Notes under the pieces: model-generated | What the model was told of the DNA's origin: nothing | What the model saw: only the letters and a program-made list of their open reading frames with translations | The model's database searches: none | DNA from: Spirochaetae bacterium HGW-Spirochaetae-3 | GTDB taxonomy: Bacteria > Spirochaetota > Spirochaetia > Treponematales > UBA12059 | Length of the DNA stretch: 64,000 bases | Assembly (NCBI GenBank): GCA_002839315.1 | Contig: PGXV01000005.1 | Location: forward strand, 91,269-155,268 | Reading direction: 5' to 3' | Position numbers and translations under genes: made by a program | Part shown: positions 18,816 through 29,320 of the stretch, piece after piece | How positions within the stretch are numbered: the first letter of the stretch is position 1 | How the letters are laid out: each line of letters begins with the position of its first letter

Positions 18816-19774
18816 CAGTCCGTACCGAGCGGCCCGGCGGCGCCTGGCTCGTCGTACGAGCGCAGCAGCCTCGTCAAGAGAGCTATGAAGCGCTCCGCGT
18901 CCAGCTCGACGCCGACCTCGGCGTTGGGAGGGCGCTTGGATACGCCGTGGACGTCGACGATCGTCTTGCCCGAGGTATAGCGGCCGTCGGTCTCTACGTC
19001 GACGCGGTACGGTCTCGTCTCCACGAGAGACGGGTCGATCAGCCAGGCGACGACCAGCGGGTCGTGAAGCGCCAGCGCGTCCCGTCCGAAGGACCTGTAC
19101 GCGGCGAGGTAGTGGTCGAGCATCGAGCAGCAGGGGGACAGCGCGCGGCCGCCTACGGCGCGCAGCTCCTCGAGCCCCTCCGCCGAGAGATTGGCGCGGT
19201 TCGTCACGTCCAGGCCGAACATCGTTATCGGGACGCCGGACTGGAACACCGCGGCCGCCGCGTGCGGGTCGGCCACGATGTTGAATTCGGCCGCGGGCGT
19301 CGCGTTGCCGAAGCCTATCGACCCGCCCATCAGGTGTATCGCCTTGATGCGCTCGCGGGTCTCCGGATACGCGGACAGGGCCAGCGCTACGTTGGTCAGC
19401 GGGCCTATCGCGACGATCTCCAGCTCGCCTCGGAACTCGGCGGCCCTGTCGCGGATGAACTCCCACGCGGGAGCCTCCTCCGCGGCGTAGGCCGGCGCGG
19501 GCAGCGGGACGCCGCCGAGCCCGTCGGCGCCGTGCACCGACTCGGCCCGCTTCTTGTCGACGACCAGCGCCGTGTCGGCGCCGCGGGCGACGGGCACGCG
19601 CCTGCCGGCGAGCGTCGCGAGCGCGAGGGCGTTCCTCGTCGTCGCGTCGACGCCGACGTTGCCGCCGACCGTCGTTACGCCGACGACGTCCAGCTCGGGC
19701 GCGGCCAGGGCCATCAGTATCGCGAGCGCGTCGTCGATGCCCGGGTCGCAGTCTATGAGTATCCTTCGTTTCAT
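18815..19774 (-). CDS. Nucleoside hydrolase (IunH/Rih family), copy 1
   Basis: 319 residues. The calcium-binding motif DCDPGIDDA, GNVGVDATTRNALAL, and the C-terminal DPLVVAWLIDP are present. It cleaves ribonucleosides to base and ribose. I use the ATG at 19774 because GAAGGAAG is 10 nt upstream; the GTG at 19783 is too close to that site. It and the next gene are tandem paralogues that differ widely, so their base preferences probably differ (purine versus pyrimidine). Confidence 0.9.
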   Translation of the reverse strand: MKRRILIDCDPGIDDALAILMALAAPELDVVGVTTVGGNVGVDATTRNALALATLAGRRVPVARGADTALVVDKKRAESVHGADGLGGVPLPAPAYAAEEAPAWEFIRDRAAEFRGELEIVAIGPLTNVALALSAYPETRERIKAIHLMGGSIGFGNATPAAEFNIVADPHAAAAVFQSGVPITMFGLDVTNRANLSAEGLEELRAVGGRALSPCCSMLDHYLAAYRSFGRDALALHDPLVVAWLIDPSLVETRPYRVDVETDGRYTSGKTIVDVHGVSKRPPNAEVGVELDAERFIALLTRLLRSYDEPGAAGPLGTD

Positions 19775-19793
19775 CGTTAGCACGCTTCCTTCG

Positions 19794-20720
19794 CTAGTCG
19801 AGGCGGCGCAGCGCGCCGTCCAGCATATCTATGAACCGCTCGCGGTCGAGCCCCATGACGACGTCTACGTTGCGCTCGCCGGTTCGGCCGTCGAAGTCGA
19901 CGACGGTAGCCCCGACCGTCAGGCGGCCGCGGCATTCCACGTCGACGTGGGCCTCGCGCGACTCGAAAACGGTCGGGTCTATGAGCCACGCGACCGCGCA
20001 GGGGTCGTGGAGCGGGCTGCCGCCGAAGCTGAAGTTGGCCTCGTGGAACTTGACGAAGAAGTCCATCAGCTCCGCGACCATCGTCGAGCATCGCTTGCCT
20101 ATGGAGCGGAAGCGCTCGGTGTCGGCTCGGGTAACCAGCGCCTTGTGCGTCACGTCGAGGCCGCACATCGTCACCGGGATACCGGAGTTGAACACGATAT
20201 GCGCCGCCTCCGGGTCTACGAGGATGTTGAACTCGGCCGCCGGGGTCCAGTTCCCTCCTATCGCAGAGCCGCCCATCAGGCTGATGCGCTCAACCTTGCT
20301 CTTCAGCTCGGGGTGGGCGAGGAATAGCGCCGCGACGTTGGTCAGCGCGCCGGTCGGCACGAGCGTCACGGGCCGGTCCGACTCGCGCAGCGCCTTCGCG
20401 GCCAGCTCCACCGCGGACAGCGGGGACTCGGGCCTGGTCGGCTCGGGAAGGGCCGGGCCGTCGAGGCCGCTCTCGCCGTGGACCTCGGGGGCGATGATCA
20501 GCTCCCGGAACAGGGGCTTCGACGCGCCCCTGGCGACCGGGGCGTCCGAGCCTATGAACGACAGCACCTTGCGGGCGTTGAGCGTCGTCTTCTCTATGGT
20601 CTGGTTGCCCGCGCTCGTCGTCACGGCCAGTATCTCTATCTCGGGCGACGCGTGCGCGAGCACGAGCGCTATCGCGTCGTCGTGACCGGGGTCGCAATCC
20701 ATTATTACGGGTATCGGCAT
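19794..20720 (-). CDS. Nucleoside hydrolase (IunH/Rih family), copy 2
   Basis: 308 residues with [15 protein letters not shown], the [16 protein letters not shown] segment and [12 protein letters not shown]. It is closer to the pyrimidine-type RihA/RihB pattern (DCDPGHDDA) than copy 1, but specificity cannot be fixed by eye. Ribose released here feeds RbsK of the same operon. It starts 4 bp after the stop of the permease gene upstream. Confidence 0.9.
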   Translation of the reverse strand: MPIPVIMDCDPGHDDAIALVLAHASPEIEILAVTTSAGNQTIEKTTLNARKVLSFIGSDAPVARGASKPLFRELIIAPEVHGESGLDGPALPEPTRPESPLSAVELAAKALRESDRPVTLVPTGALTNVAALFLAHPELKSKVERISLMGGSAIGGNWTPAAEFNILVDPEAAHIVFNSGIPVTMCGLDVTHKALVTRADTERFRSIGKRCSTMVAELMDFFVKFHEANFSFGGSPLHDPCAVAWLIDPTVFESREAHVDVECRGRLTVGATVVDFDGRTGERNVDVVMGLDRERFIDMLDGALRRLD

Positions 20721-20724
20721 CGCC

Positions 20725-21699
20725 TTATTCTTTCTTCCCTGCAGTCGCGCCGGTAACGGCGGGAGCAGCGCCGGCAGATTCTCGCGCCAGCCGCTCCTTG
20801 CGCGTCTTCTGCACGGTGTAGAGCACGAGACCTATCACCGTCGCCGCGTACGGCAGCATGTTGACGAATTCCGACGGTATCTTCATGAGCTGCAGCGTGT
20901 TCGATAGCGCGTCGAAGAACCCGAACAGGAGCGACGTCAGCATAGAGCCCAGCGGCGTCGCGCCTCCCATAGCCTCGGCCGCCATCGCTATGAAGCCGCG
21001 GCCGGCCGTCATGTTCTTGGAGAACCACGACACGTAGCCCATGGACATGTAGGCGCCGCCGAAACCGGCCATCATGCCGCTCAGGGTCAGCGCCAGGTAC
21101 TGGATCTTCGTGACGCCTATGCCGACCGAGGCGGCGGCGTTGGGGTTCTCCCCGACGGCGCGTATGCGCAGGCCGAGCGGCGTCCTGTACAGGAATACGA
21201 ACGTCGCCGCCACCATAAGGAAGGCTACGTAGGTCAGCACGTTGTGGCCCGACAGCATCGTGCCGAGCACCGGTATCGACGAGATGCCGGGTATGGTCAG
21301 CTTCGGCAGCACCTTGGACGCTAGCGAGGAGCTTATGCCCTTGTCTCCGGCTATCAGGAACAGCGCGAACACCGTGCCGCCGGAGGCCATCAGGTTGAGC
21401 GCGATGCCCGACAGGATGATGTCCGTCTTCAGCTTGAGCGCGCAGTACGCGAGGAACAGCCCGGCGAGGCCGCCGGCCAGCACCGCGGCCAGGAGACCGA
21501 CCCCGGAGCTGCCCGTGAGCGCGCTGAACACGACGCCCGTCAGCGCCGATATCAGCATGATGCCCTCGAGCGCGATGTTCATCACGCCGGCCTTGTCGGA
21601 GATGAGCGCGCCGAGCGTCGCGAACATGATCGGCGTCGTGACGCGGAGTACGGAGTAGCCGAACTCCGGGGCGAAGATGAGCGAGAATACCTGGTTCAT
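20725..21699 (-). CDS. Nucleoside ABC transporter permease 2 (NupQ/YufQ type)
   Basis: 324 residues, about eight membrane segments, BPD_transp_2 family with the conserved cytoplasmic loop [17 protein letters not shown] and the N-terminal [18 protein letters not shown], typical of purine or general nucleoside importers. The ATG at 21699 overlaps the stop of the other permease (ATGA). It forms half of the membrane channel. Confidence 0.92.
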   Translation of the reverse strand: MNQVFSLIFAPEFGYSVLRVTTPIMFATLGALISDKAGVMNIALEGIMLISALTGVVFSALTGSSGVGLLAAVLAGGLAGLFLAYCALKLKTDIILSGIALNLMASGGTVFALFLIAGDKGISSSLASKVLPKLTIPGISSIPVLGTMLSGHNVLTYVAFLMVAATFVFLYRTPLGLRIRAVGENPNAAASVGIGVTKIQYLALTLSGMMAGFGGAYMSMGYVSWFSKNMTAGRGFIAMAAEAMGGATPLGSMLTSLLFGFFDALSNTLQLMKIPSEFVNMLPYAATVIGLVLYTVQKTRKERLARESAGAAPAVTGATAGKKE

Positions 21700-22766
21700 G
21701 CCTCGCCTCCGGTAACGGGCTTGCGGGTGGCTTCCTTGAATACCAGCTTGTGCCGGTACTTGGCGAGGAAGCTGCTCGCGGCTATCAGGATGATGATCGT
21801 GCCCTGTATCAGCGCGACGAACTCGTTGGGCACGTCGGAGTAGCGCGACATGATGTCGGCCCCGATGCGCAGGTAGGCCAGGAAGAACGCCGCTATCGGC
21901 ACGAACAACGGGTTGTTGCGCGCCAGGATCGCGACGATGACGCCGTCCCATCCGTAGCCGGGCAGGTTCTGCCACGAGAAGCGCGTGTACATGCCCAGGA
22001 GCTCGATCGAGCCGCCCATGCCGGCGATCATGCCGCCGATCACCTGGCTATAGATGACGACGGAGTTCGTGTCGATGCCGGAGTACCGGGAGAACTTGGC
22101 GTTGGCGCCGGTCAGCTTGATGCGGTATCCCCAGCGCGTCCTCTGCATGAATAGCCACGCGACGACGACCAGCGCTATCGCTACGAGGATGCCGACCGAG
22201 ATCCTCGTCCTGGGCACGAGCTTGGGCAGGATCGCCGTCGGCTTGAACAGGTACGATACCATCGCGCCCGCGTTCGCGTCCCTCATGTAGTAGTTGATGA
22301 GGAACAGGCCGAAGAAGAACGCGATGTAGTTGAACATCAGGCTCGATACGAGCTCCGAGGAGCCCCACTTCACCTTCAGGATCGCCGGGATGCCGCAGAA
22401 CAGCGATCCTACCAGGCTCCCGAAGAGTATGGCGACGATTGGATGGATGACCGGCGGCAGGCTGAAGTTTATCGCGACGAACGCCGCCGCTATCGCGCCT
22501 ATGAAGAACCCGCCCTCGGCGCCGAGGTTGAACTGGCCGGCGGTGAACATCACGCTTATAGCGATGCCGGTGAAGGTCAGCGGTATCATCAGCTCTATGA
22601 CGTTGCCGAAGTGCCTGAAGCTATCCAGCGGCCCGAGGAGGAATTTACCCAGCGCGTCTCCGGGGTCGTCGGATACGACCAGCACGATGACGAGCGCTAT
22701 CGTCAGCGCTATCAGTATGGCGAGGCTCGTCCGCACGACCTCGAAAACCCTCTGTTGCCTAGTCAT
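21696..22766 (-). CDS. Nucleoside ABC transporter permease 1 (NupP/YufP type)
   Basis: 356 residues, polytopic, with FTAGQFNLGAEGGFFIGA in the N-terminal half and the coupling loop RIKLTGANAKFSRYSGI. It is the longer partner of the two-permease pair usual for PnrA/BmpA systems. It overlaps the ATPase gene upstream by 8 bp. Confidence 0.92.
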   Translation of the reverse strand: MTRQQRVFEVVRTSLAILIALTIALVIVLVVSDDPGDALGKFLLGPLDSFRHFGNVIELMIPLTFTGIAISVMFTAGQFNLGAEGGFFIGAIAAAFVAINFSLPPVIHPIVAILFGSLVGSLFCGIPAILKVKWGSSELVSSLMFNYIAFFFGLFLINYYMRDANAGAMVSYLFKPTAILPKLVPRTRISVGILVAIALVVVAWLFMQRTRWGYRIKLTGANAKFSRYSGIDTNSVVIYSQVIGGMIAGMGGSIELLGMYTRFSWQNLPGYGWDGVIVAILARNNPLFVPIAAFFLAYLRIGADIMSRYSDVPNEFVALIQGTIIILIAASSFLAKYRHKLVFKEATRKPVTGGEA

Positions 22767-24309
22767 GGACGACCCTCGCGATCTCTTCCGGAGTCTGGTT
22801 CTTGAGTCCCAGCATATAGAGGCCCAGCTCTTCCTCGCTCACCGCCTTGGCGTCGGGGACGTAAGCCCGTATCCTGCCGCCGTACATGACGATCAGGCTG
22901 TCCGACAGCTCCATTACCTCGTTGAGGTCGGCCGATACGAGCAGTACCGCTGCGCCCTCGTCGCGCAGCTCGACGAGCCGCGACCGGATGAATTCCGTCG
23001 CGCCGACGTCTATGCCGCGCGTCGGCTGATCGGCGACGATAAGCGACGGCCCGGACGAGAATTCCCTCGCCACGACGACCTTCTGGATGTTGCCGCCCGA
23101 CAGCATGCCGACTTCCTGCTCCGGCGACGAGCACTTGATCGCGTACTCCTCGACGAGCCGGCGCGAATTGGCGCGTATCGCCTTGCCCTTGAGGAACACG
23201 GGCCCGGTGTACTCCGGCGAATCGTGGTTGCACGACATCAGGTTGGCCTCGACGCCGAGCGCCGCCGCGCAGCCGTAGGTCATGCGGTCCTCGGGGACGT
23301 GGCATACGCCCGCGTCGCGGATCCGCCGTATGCTCATGCCGGCGACCGACTCGCCGTCGACGGCTATCGTGCCGGATGAGAACGATCCGAGGCCCGTGAT
23401 CGCCTCCACCAGCTCGCCCTGTCCGTTTCCCTCGACGCCGGCGACGCCCAGGATCTCGCCGCGCCGCACCGAGAACGATACGCCGTCGACCGCCCGCTTC
23501 TTGAACCGGTCGAGTACCGTCAGGCCGCGTACCTTCAGCACGGCGCCGGCGGGCCTCGCGGGGCCCTTCTGCACCTCCAGGATCACGTCTCGGCCTACCA
23601 TCAGCCGCGAGATGTCCTTCTCGTCGACGCTCGCCACGTCGAAGGTGCCCTGGACGGTTCCCGAGCGCATGATCGTCACCCTGTCGCACAGTTCCTTGAT
23701 CTCGTTGAGCTTGTGCGATATGAAGACGATAGTGTTGCCCTGCTCGCGGAGCAGCTTGAGCTGGGAGAACAGCTCCTCTGTCTCCTGGGGCGTCAGCACC
23801 GCGGTCGGCTCGTCCAGTATCAGGATCTTGGCGCCCCGGTGCAGGGCCTTCAGTATCTCCAGCCTCTGCTTGATGCCTACCGAAAGGTCCCTCACCGCCG
23901 CCCTCGGGTCGACGATCAGGTTATACTTCTTCCCGAGCTCCTCGGTCGTCCGTATCGCAGCCTGGAGGTCCAGGTAGAGTCCTTTCCGCGGTTCGAGCCC
24001 CATGACGAGGTTCTCCGCGGCGGTCAGCGACGGGACGAGCATGAAATGCTGGTGCACCATGCCTATGCCGTGCCCGATGGCGGCGTACGGGGAGTCTACC
24101 CGTATCTCCTTGCCTTCGAGCGTTATGCGGCCTTCCTCGGCCTGGTTCAATCCGAACAGGATCTTCATCAGCGTGGACTTGCCCGCGCCGTTCTCGCCTA
24201 CCAGCCCGTGGATCTCCCCGGCTCGAACCGAGAAGTCTACGTTCTTGTTGGCGACGATACCGTTCGGATAGACCTTGGTGATGCCTTCCATCCTCAGCAG
24301 TTCATCCAT
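22759..24309 (-). CDS. Nucleoside ABC transporter ATPase (double domain, NupO/YufO type)
   Basis: 516 residues with two ATPase domains. Domain 1 has Walker [17 protein letters not shown], signature [16 protein letters not shown] and Walker [16 protein letters not shown]. Domain 2 has a degenerate Walker A ([14 protein letters not shown]) and signature [16 protein letters not shown], as normal for this sugar/nucleoside class. AGGGG lies 6 nt before the ATG at 24309; the ATG at 24315 abuts it, so 24309 is preferred. Confidence 0.93.
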   Translation of the reverse strand: MDELLRMEGITKVYPNGIVANKNVDFSVRAGEIHGLVGENGAGKSTLMKILFGLNQAEEGRITLEGKEIRVDSPYAAIGHGIGMVHQHFMLVPSLTAAENLVMGLEPRKGLYLDLQAAIRTTEELGKKYNLIVDPRAAVRDLSVGIKQRLEILKALHRGAKILILDEPTAVLTPQETEELFSQLKLLREQGNTIVFISHKLNEIKELCDRVTIMRSGTVQGTFDVASVDEKDISRLMVGRDVILEVQKGPARPAGAVLKVRGLTVLDRFKKRAVDGVSFSVRRGEILGVAGVEGNGQGELVEAITGLGSFSSGTIAVDGESVAGMSIRRIRDAGVCHVPEDRMTYGCAAALGVEANLMSCNHDSPEYTGPVFLKGKAIRANSRRLVEEYAIKCSSPEQEVGMLSGGNIQKVVVAREFSSGPSLIVADQPTRGIDVGATEFIRSRLVELRDEGAAVLLVSADLNEVMELSDSLIVMYGGRIRAYVPDAKAVSEEELGLYMLGLKNQTPEEIARVVHD

Positions 24310-24351
24310 ACCCATCCCCTAATGCGATTAGCTTGTATACTTCTAAAACGT

Positions 24352-24413
24352 AGAGGATAAGAGGAGGAGAGATCAGGAAAACCCGTTTCCCGCCTCCGAT
24401 CCTCTTATCCTCT
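24352..24413 (-). promoter_or_regulatory. Intercistronic hairpin between the binding-protein and ATPase genes
   Basis: Perfect 14-bp inverted repeat: agaggataagagga at 24352-24365 and its complement at 24400-24413, extended by ggag / ctcc after a 2-nt bulge. On the operon strand it is followed only by a short run of four T, so it looks like a leaky terminator or an RNA-stability element. Such a structure would give more binding protein than the other transporter subunits. Confidence 0.6.
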
Positions 24414-24449
24414 TTGTTCGTCTCGTCGCGTTCTATTCCGTAGCTATGC

Positions 24450-25553
<1,104 letters not shown>

Positions 25554-25573
25554 ATAGGTCCTCCTGGAGAAGA

Positions 25574-25602
25574 ATCGTAGTGCGATTGTGCCGTTATGTC
25601 AA
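25574..25602 (-). promoter_or_regulatory. Strong promoter of the nucleoside operon
   Basis: On the minus strand, TTGACA (25602-25597), a 17-nt spacer, and TACGAT (25579-25574), about 20 nt before the start of the binding lipoprotein gene. This is close to the sigma-70 consensus in all three parameters and drives the whole operon 25553-14979. Confidence 0.75.
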
Positions 25603-25617
25603 AGTAAAAAGGTCTAC

Positions 25618-25651
25618 AATTTACGGAATTAGCAATGTAATTTACGTAATT
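25618..25651. promoter_or_regulatory. Two LacI-type operator boxes, 21 bp apart
   Basis: aatttacggaatt (25618-25630) and aatttacgtaatt (25639-25651) match at 12 of 13 positions and start exactly 21 bp (two helical turns) apart. Each has a central CG step, as in most LacI-family operators. They lie in the divergent region between the nucleoside operon and the LacI-family gene, upstream of the operon -35 box and just upstream of the regulator promoter. Confidence 0.55.
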
Positions 25652-25689
25652 CTTCCCCCGCTCTTTAAGATGCGATGTATACTGCGTCT

Positions 25690-26733
25690 ATGCATGAAGA
25701 AAAGCACCGGGGACCGGGATTGACGGACATCGCGGCCGATGCCGGCGTATCCATAGCGACGGTCTCGCGCGTAATCAACGCCAGCGCCTACGTCAAGCCC
25801 GATGTCGCGCTGCGCGTCAGAACCTCGATAACCCGACTGGGCTACGTCAGGTTGCGCTCGGCGCGGAACGCTGGAGGCGACCGGTCGCCTCTTGTCGGCC
25901 TGATGCTGCCCGATATCGAGAATCCGTACTTCGCGTCGCTTATCAAGGGCGTCCAGTCGGTCGCGACGACGATGGGGTTGGACATCGCGTTGGCGGAACC
26001 GGGAGCGGAACCGTCGTTCGCGGCGGAAAGCCTGGCTCGCCTCATCGACCGTCGCGTCGCGGCCATCCTCGTCGTAGCGCCGAAAGGCTTCGAATCCGCC
26101 TGCGGGAGGATCGATTCCGACGCGTCGAGGGCCGGCATTCCCGTCGTTTATATGGATAGGCGGGTCAAGCCTGATGGTATCAACTTCGTCGGTTCCGAGA
26201 ATTATATGGGAGCCTGCAACGCCGCGGCTTACCTGTGCAGCCTCGGACACAGGGATATACTCTACCTCGCCGGGTCCCGCGGCCTGAGTACCGAGACCGA
26301 GCGCCGCTCCGGCTTCCTCGACGGCTTGGCCGCCGCCGGGATCCGGGATTCGGCCGCGCTCGATGGCCTCTTCGAGTTGTGCGATTTCTCCCTTGACGAG
26401 GCGTACGCCGCGGTGCGGCGCAGGATAGCGACCGGGCTCGATTTCTCTGCCGTCTTCGCCGCGGACGACTATATGGCGTACGGAGCGCTCACTGCGCTGC
26501 GAGAAGCGGGGCTAAGAGTTCCCGAGGACGTATCGCTCGTCGGTTTCGACGACCTGCCGTTCTCGTCGATGTTCGGCCTTACGACCGTCCGGCAACAAGC
26601 CTACGAGATCGGCGTCGCGGCTATCACGATGGCGCTGGACATCGCCGCCGGCAGGCGCAAGGGGCCGCAGAGCGTTATCCTCTCCACGAGTCTCGTCATA
26701 CGCGGGTCGTGCTCTATACGAGCGCCCGCATGA
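25690..26733 (+). CDS. LacI-family transcription regulator of the nucleoside operon
   Basis: 347 residues. The N-terminal LacI helix-turn-helix is LTDIAADAGVSIATVSRVIN, followed by the hinge, then a periplasmic-binding-like effector domain (LMLPDIENPYFASLIKGV, VGFDDLPFSSMFGLTTVRQ). An in-frame ATG exists at 25675, but TATACT (25678-25683) ends 6 nt before the ATG at 25690 and no ribosome site is seen, so 25690 and a leaderless transcript fit better. Its divergent position makes it the likely controller of the uptake and salvage operon; the effector would be a nucleoside, base or ribose derivative. Confidence 0.88.
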   Translation: MHEEKHRGPGLTDIAADAGVSIATVSRVINASAYVKPDVALRVRTSITRLGYVRLRSARNAGGDRSPLVGLMLPDIENPYFASLIKGVQSVATTMGLDIALAEPGAEPSFAAESLARLIDRRVAAILVVAPKGFESACGRIDSDASRAGIPVVYMDRRVKPDGINFVGSENYMGACNAAAYLCSLGHRDILYLAGSRGLSTETERRSGFLDGLAAAGIRDSAALDGLFELCDFSLDEAYAAVRRRIATGLDFSAVFAADDYMAYGALTALREAGLRVPEDVSLVGFDDLPFSSMFGLTTVRQQAYEIGVAAITMALDIAAGRRKGPQSVILSTSLVIRGSCSIRAPA

Positions 26734-26815
26734 CTGGCTGATCGAGCGGAACAGCTCGCCTTTTCGGATAAAAGCGTTACAATACCTCTAGCACAACCAA
26801 TGGAGGTATCGTCGT

Positions 26816-27640
26816 ATGGGTATTCGGAATCGTATCGTCGCCGTTGTCTTCGCCGTAGCGGCGCCGGCCCTGCTCGCTTCATGCTTCTCCGTACCGGGCG
26901 TCGGCGGCTTCAATCCCCTCGGGGACCTGAAGGCGTCGGCGGAGGCGAGGGCTTCCGCCGAGGTCTCTTCGGCTGTCGGCGTAACGGGCATGACGCGTAA
27001 GATGATGTTCAACGTCATGTACGCCCAGATATTCTTCATAGGCGGCTTCGGCGCCGACTACTACGACCTTGAAGAGACGCAGGGGACCGTCTGGCGCATG
27101 CAGAGCACGAACGAGGACGGTAGCTTCAGCTCGGTCGAGGCGGAGCGCGCCTTCCTCAAGGCGATGCCGAACGGCGATCGCTGGTGGTACCTCTCCTGGC
27201 GTGCGGACGGCGAGGACTGGGAATTCGAGGCCCTGATGGACAAGGCCCAGATGGCCAGGAAGATCCGTTACTATAACGCCGACGTGAAGCGCGTCGAGGA
27301 GGCCAAGTTCGAGGAAGCGGCCAAGGCCGAGCCTGATTCCGAGACCGCTCCCCCCGAGGAAGCCCAGTCCGCCGCCCTCGATCCCGACGACCTCCCCAAG
27401 TACGTCAAGGCGAAGGAGACTATCAAGGTCGGTGGCGCGACCTACCGCGCCGAGCGTATCGAATGGACCTTCTACGACGAGGAAGAGAAGACCACCTATC
27501 GCTACACCTGGTGGGTCGATCCCGCCGCCCCCGGCGGGCTCGTGAAATTCGAGTGGACCAAGAGCGGCTCCAAGGAATCCGTGAAGGGCGAGCTCGTCTC
27601 GGTGAAGAAGGGGTATACGACCAAGTTCAAGTCTTACTAA
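26816..27640 (+). CDS. Hypothetical lipoprotein
   Basis: 274 residues with a signal peptide and lipobox (LLASC). The mature part is charged, with no repeats except an E/A-rich stretch (about 165-190). A tryptophan/tyrosine-rich segment, RWWYLSWRADGEDWEFEAL, and a later strand-rich half (IEWTFYDEEEKTTYRY, YTWWVDP) suggest a beta-rich fold. I recognise no family. GGAGG lies 12 nt upstream of the ATG. A weak 5-bp stem (26743-26760) follows the lacI-type gene before it. It is followed by the 126-bp repeat array. Confidence 0.7.
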   Translation: MGIRNRIVAVVFAVAAPALLASCFSVPGVGGFNPLGDLKASAEARASAEVSSAVGVTGMTRKMMFNVMYAQIFFIGGFGADYYDLEETQGTVWRMQSTNEDGSFSSVEAERAFLKAMPNGDRWWYLSWRADGEDWEFEALMDKAQMARKIRYYNADVKRVEEAKFEEAAKAEPDSETAPPEEAQSAALDPDDLPKYVKAKETIKVGGATYRAERIEWTFYDEEEKTTYRYTWWVDPAAPGGLVKFEWTKSGSKESVKGELVSVKKGYTTKFKSY

Positions 27641-27642
27641 CC

Positions 27643-27973
27643 GGGTTTGGATATCGCACCGGGAGCTGCGTCGCTCGGGCGCGGCGCATGCTCACGTACA
27701 GTAGTACGCTCCGCGAGCGCCGCTGGTCGCTCCTTGCTCGCAGCGCGATCTCCGGCACCTGGCTTTACGGGTTTGGATATCGCGCCGGGCGCCGTGTCGC
27801 TCGGGCGCGGCGCATGCTCGCGTACCGTAGTACGCTCCGCGTGCGCCGCTGGTCGCTCCTCGTCTCGTCCGCGATCTCCGGCGCCCGGCTTTACGGGGGT
27901 GGATATCGCGCCGGGAGCCGCGTCGCTCGGGCGCGGCGCATACTCGCGTACAAGTAGCACGCTCCGCGTGCGA
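27643..27973. repeat. 126-bp tandem repeat array, 2.6 copies, with a hairpin in each unit
   Basis: Units begin at 27643, 27769 and 27895 with gggtttggatatcg or a near match; copies 1 and 2 are full length (126 bp) and copy 3 ends near 27973. Each unit contains an 11-bp stem, gcggcgcatgc against gcgtgcgccgc (with variants), closing over a gcgtac / gtacgc inner stem. Because 126 is a multiple of 3, open frames run through on both strands, but they are arginine- and serine-rich artefacts of the repeat and are not called as genes. Confidence 0.85.
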
Positions 27974-28040
27974 AGGACGTATGCATCGGCTATACGAAAT
28001 AGGGCGGGTCGGCGAATAATGATTGCATAATGCGGATCGA
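27974..28040. other. Spacer between the repeat array and the carbamate kinase promoter
   Basis: AT-richer stretch (gaataatgattgcataat) with no gene or clear structure. With the repeat array and promoter it completes a 522-bp gap without coding sequence between the lipoprotein gene and carbamate kinase. Confidence 0.5.
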
Positions 28041-28069
28041 TTGTCCGGGCGGCGGCGCTTGCCTATACT
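28041..28069 (+). promoter_or_regulatory. Promoter of carbamate kinase
   Basis: TTGTCC (28041-28046), a 17-nt spacer and TATACT (28064-28069). The predicted transcript has a leader of about 85-90 nt before the start at 28163. Confidence 0.6.
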
Positions 28070-28162
28070 CGGAATTCTCTCGCCCCGGAACTGTGGCGCT
28101 TCGCGAAAGTCGCGGTCGCATCCGGTGGGCCCGTGGCGGAGCGCTTAAAAGGAAGGTCCAGC

Positions 28163-29104
28163 ATGAGCAAGAAGACTATCGTCGTCGCCCTCGGCGGCAA
28201 CGCCCTCATCGAAGAAGGCACGGAAGGTACCATCGAACAGCAGTTCGAGAATACCCGCAAGAGCATGGCCGCCATCGTCGGCCTCGTGAAGGAAGGCCAT
28301 CGCGTCGTCCTGACCCACGGCAACGGCCCCCAGGCCGGCGTTCACTTGATACGCAACGAAGCCGGCGCCTCGCAGGTAGCTCCCAGCTCCCTCAACGTGA
28401 TCGTGGCCGACACCCAGGGCTCTATAGGCTACATGATCCAGCAGTCGCTGATGAACGCCCTGCTCAAGGCCGGCGTCAAGACGGAAGTCGTGACTGTGGT
28501 TACCCAGGTCGTCGTCGACAAGAACGACCCGTCCATGCTCAACCCCACCAAGTACGTCGGCCCCTTCTTCAAGGCCGAGCACCTGGAGGCCTGCAAGGCC
28601 AAGGGATGGATCATGAAGGAAGACCCGGGCCGCGGTTATCGTCGAGTCGTAGCGTCCCCGATTCCCGTGGACGTCGTAGAGAAGACCGTTATCCGCGAGC
28701 TACTCGACTCAGGCAGGGTCGTTATAGCGGTCGGCGGCGGCGGCGTACCCGTGTGCAGGGCGGCCGACGGCATGCTCGAAGGCGTCGACGCGGTGATCGA
28801 CAAGGATCGGGCTAGCGCCTTGCTCGCGGGCCTCATCCAGGCGGACGAGCTCCTCATCCTGACCGGCGTCGACAAGGTCGCCGTCAACTACAAGAAACCC
28901 GATCAGCGCGTCCTCGACAGGATGACCGTCGCCGAGGCCGAGGCGTTCATGGCCGAGGGGCAGTTCCCGAAGGGCTCTATGGGCCCGAAGATAGAAGCCG
29001 CCATCGATTTCGTGAAGCGCGGCGGCAAGACCGTCGTTATCACCAGCCTGGCGAAGGCCCAGGAAGCCGTCGACGGCACCGCCGGTACCCGCCTCGTAAA
29101 ATAA
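28163..29104 (+). CDS. arcC: Carbamate kinase
   Basis: 313 residues, the family length. Motifs: VVALGGNALI at the N-terminus, LTHGNGPQAG, QSLMNALLKAG, and the C-terminal GSMGPKIEAAIDFV with TVITSL-type KTVVITSLAKA. It makes ATP and carbamate (to ammonia and carbon dioxide) from carbamoyl phosphate, or the reverse. No arginine deiminase or ornithine carbamoyltransferase lies nearby, so the carbamoyl phosphate source is elsewhere. AAGGAAGG is upstream of the ATG at 28163. Confidence 0.94.
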   Translation: MSKKTIVVALGGNALIEEGTEGTIEQQFENTRKSMAAIVGLVKEGHRVVLTHGNGPQAGVHLIRNEAGASQVAPSSLNVIVADTQGSIGYMIQQSLMNALLKAGVKTEVVTVVTQVVVDKNDPSMLNPTKYVGPFFKAEHLEACKAKGWIMKEDPGRGYRRVVASPIPVDVVEKTVIRELLDSGRVVIAVGGGGVPVCRAADGMLEGVDAVIDKDRASALLAGLIQADELLILTGVDKVAVNYKKPDQRVLDRMTVAEAEAFMAEGQFPKGSMGPKIEAAIDFVKRGGKTVVITSLAKAQEAVDGTAGTRLVK

Positions 29105-29320
29105 CGTTACGCATCGGGATTGAAGAGGATAAGAGGCAAGAAGAGGCTATTGAAGAGGCGTAGGAAGGATTTTCCTATCGGTTCCCTTGCGATTCTCTTT
29201 CTTGTCTCCGCCTCTCTCGTTCTCCTCGCCACGCGGCAGCTACGGTAGGGTAAACTTGACGGTCTATATCTTCTATGGTACCTTTGGCGACAATCCTTCC
29301 TATAAATTGAGGACATAGAC
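29105..29320. other. Purine-rich intergenic region before yajC
   Basis: Holds gaagaggataagagg (29122-29136), the same motif as in the hairpin at 24352-24365, further agaagagg repeats, and a small stem taggaa-ggatt-ttccta (29161-29177). A possible yajC promoter is TTGACG (29256-29261) with a weak TACCTT 17 nt later. No gene seen. Confidence 0.35.

Noticed and set aside
27463..28030. Long open frames on both strands through the 126-bp repeats
   Set aside because: Repeat length is a multiple of three, so frames stay open by chance; products are Arg/Ser/Ala-rich and lack a ribosome site.
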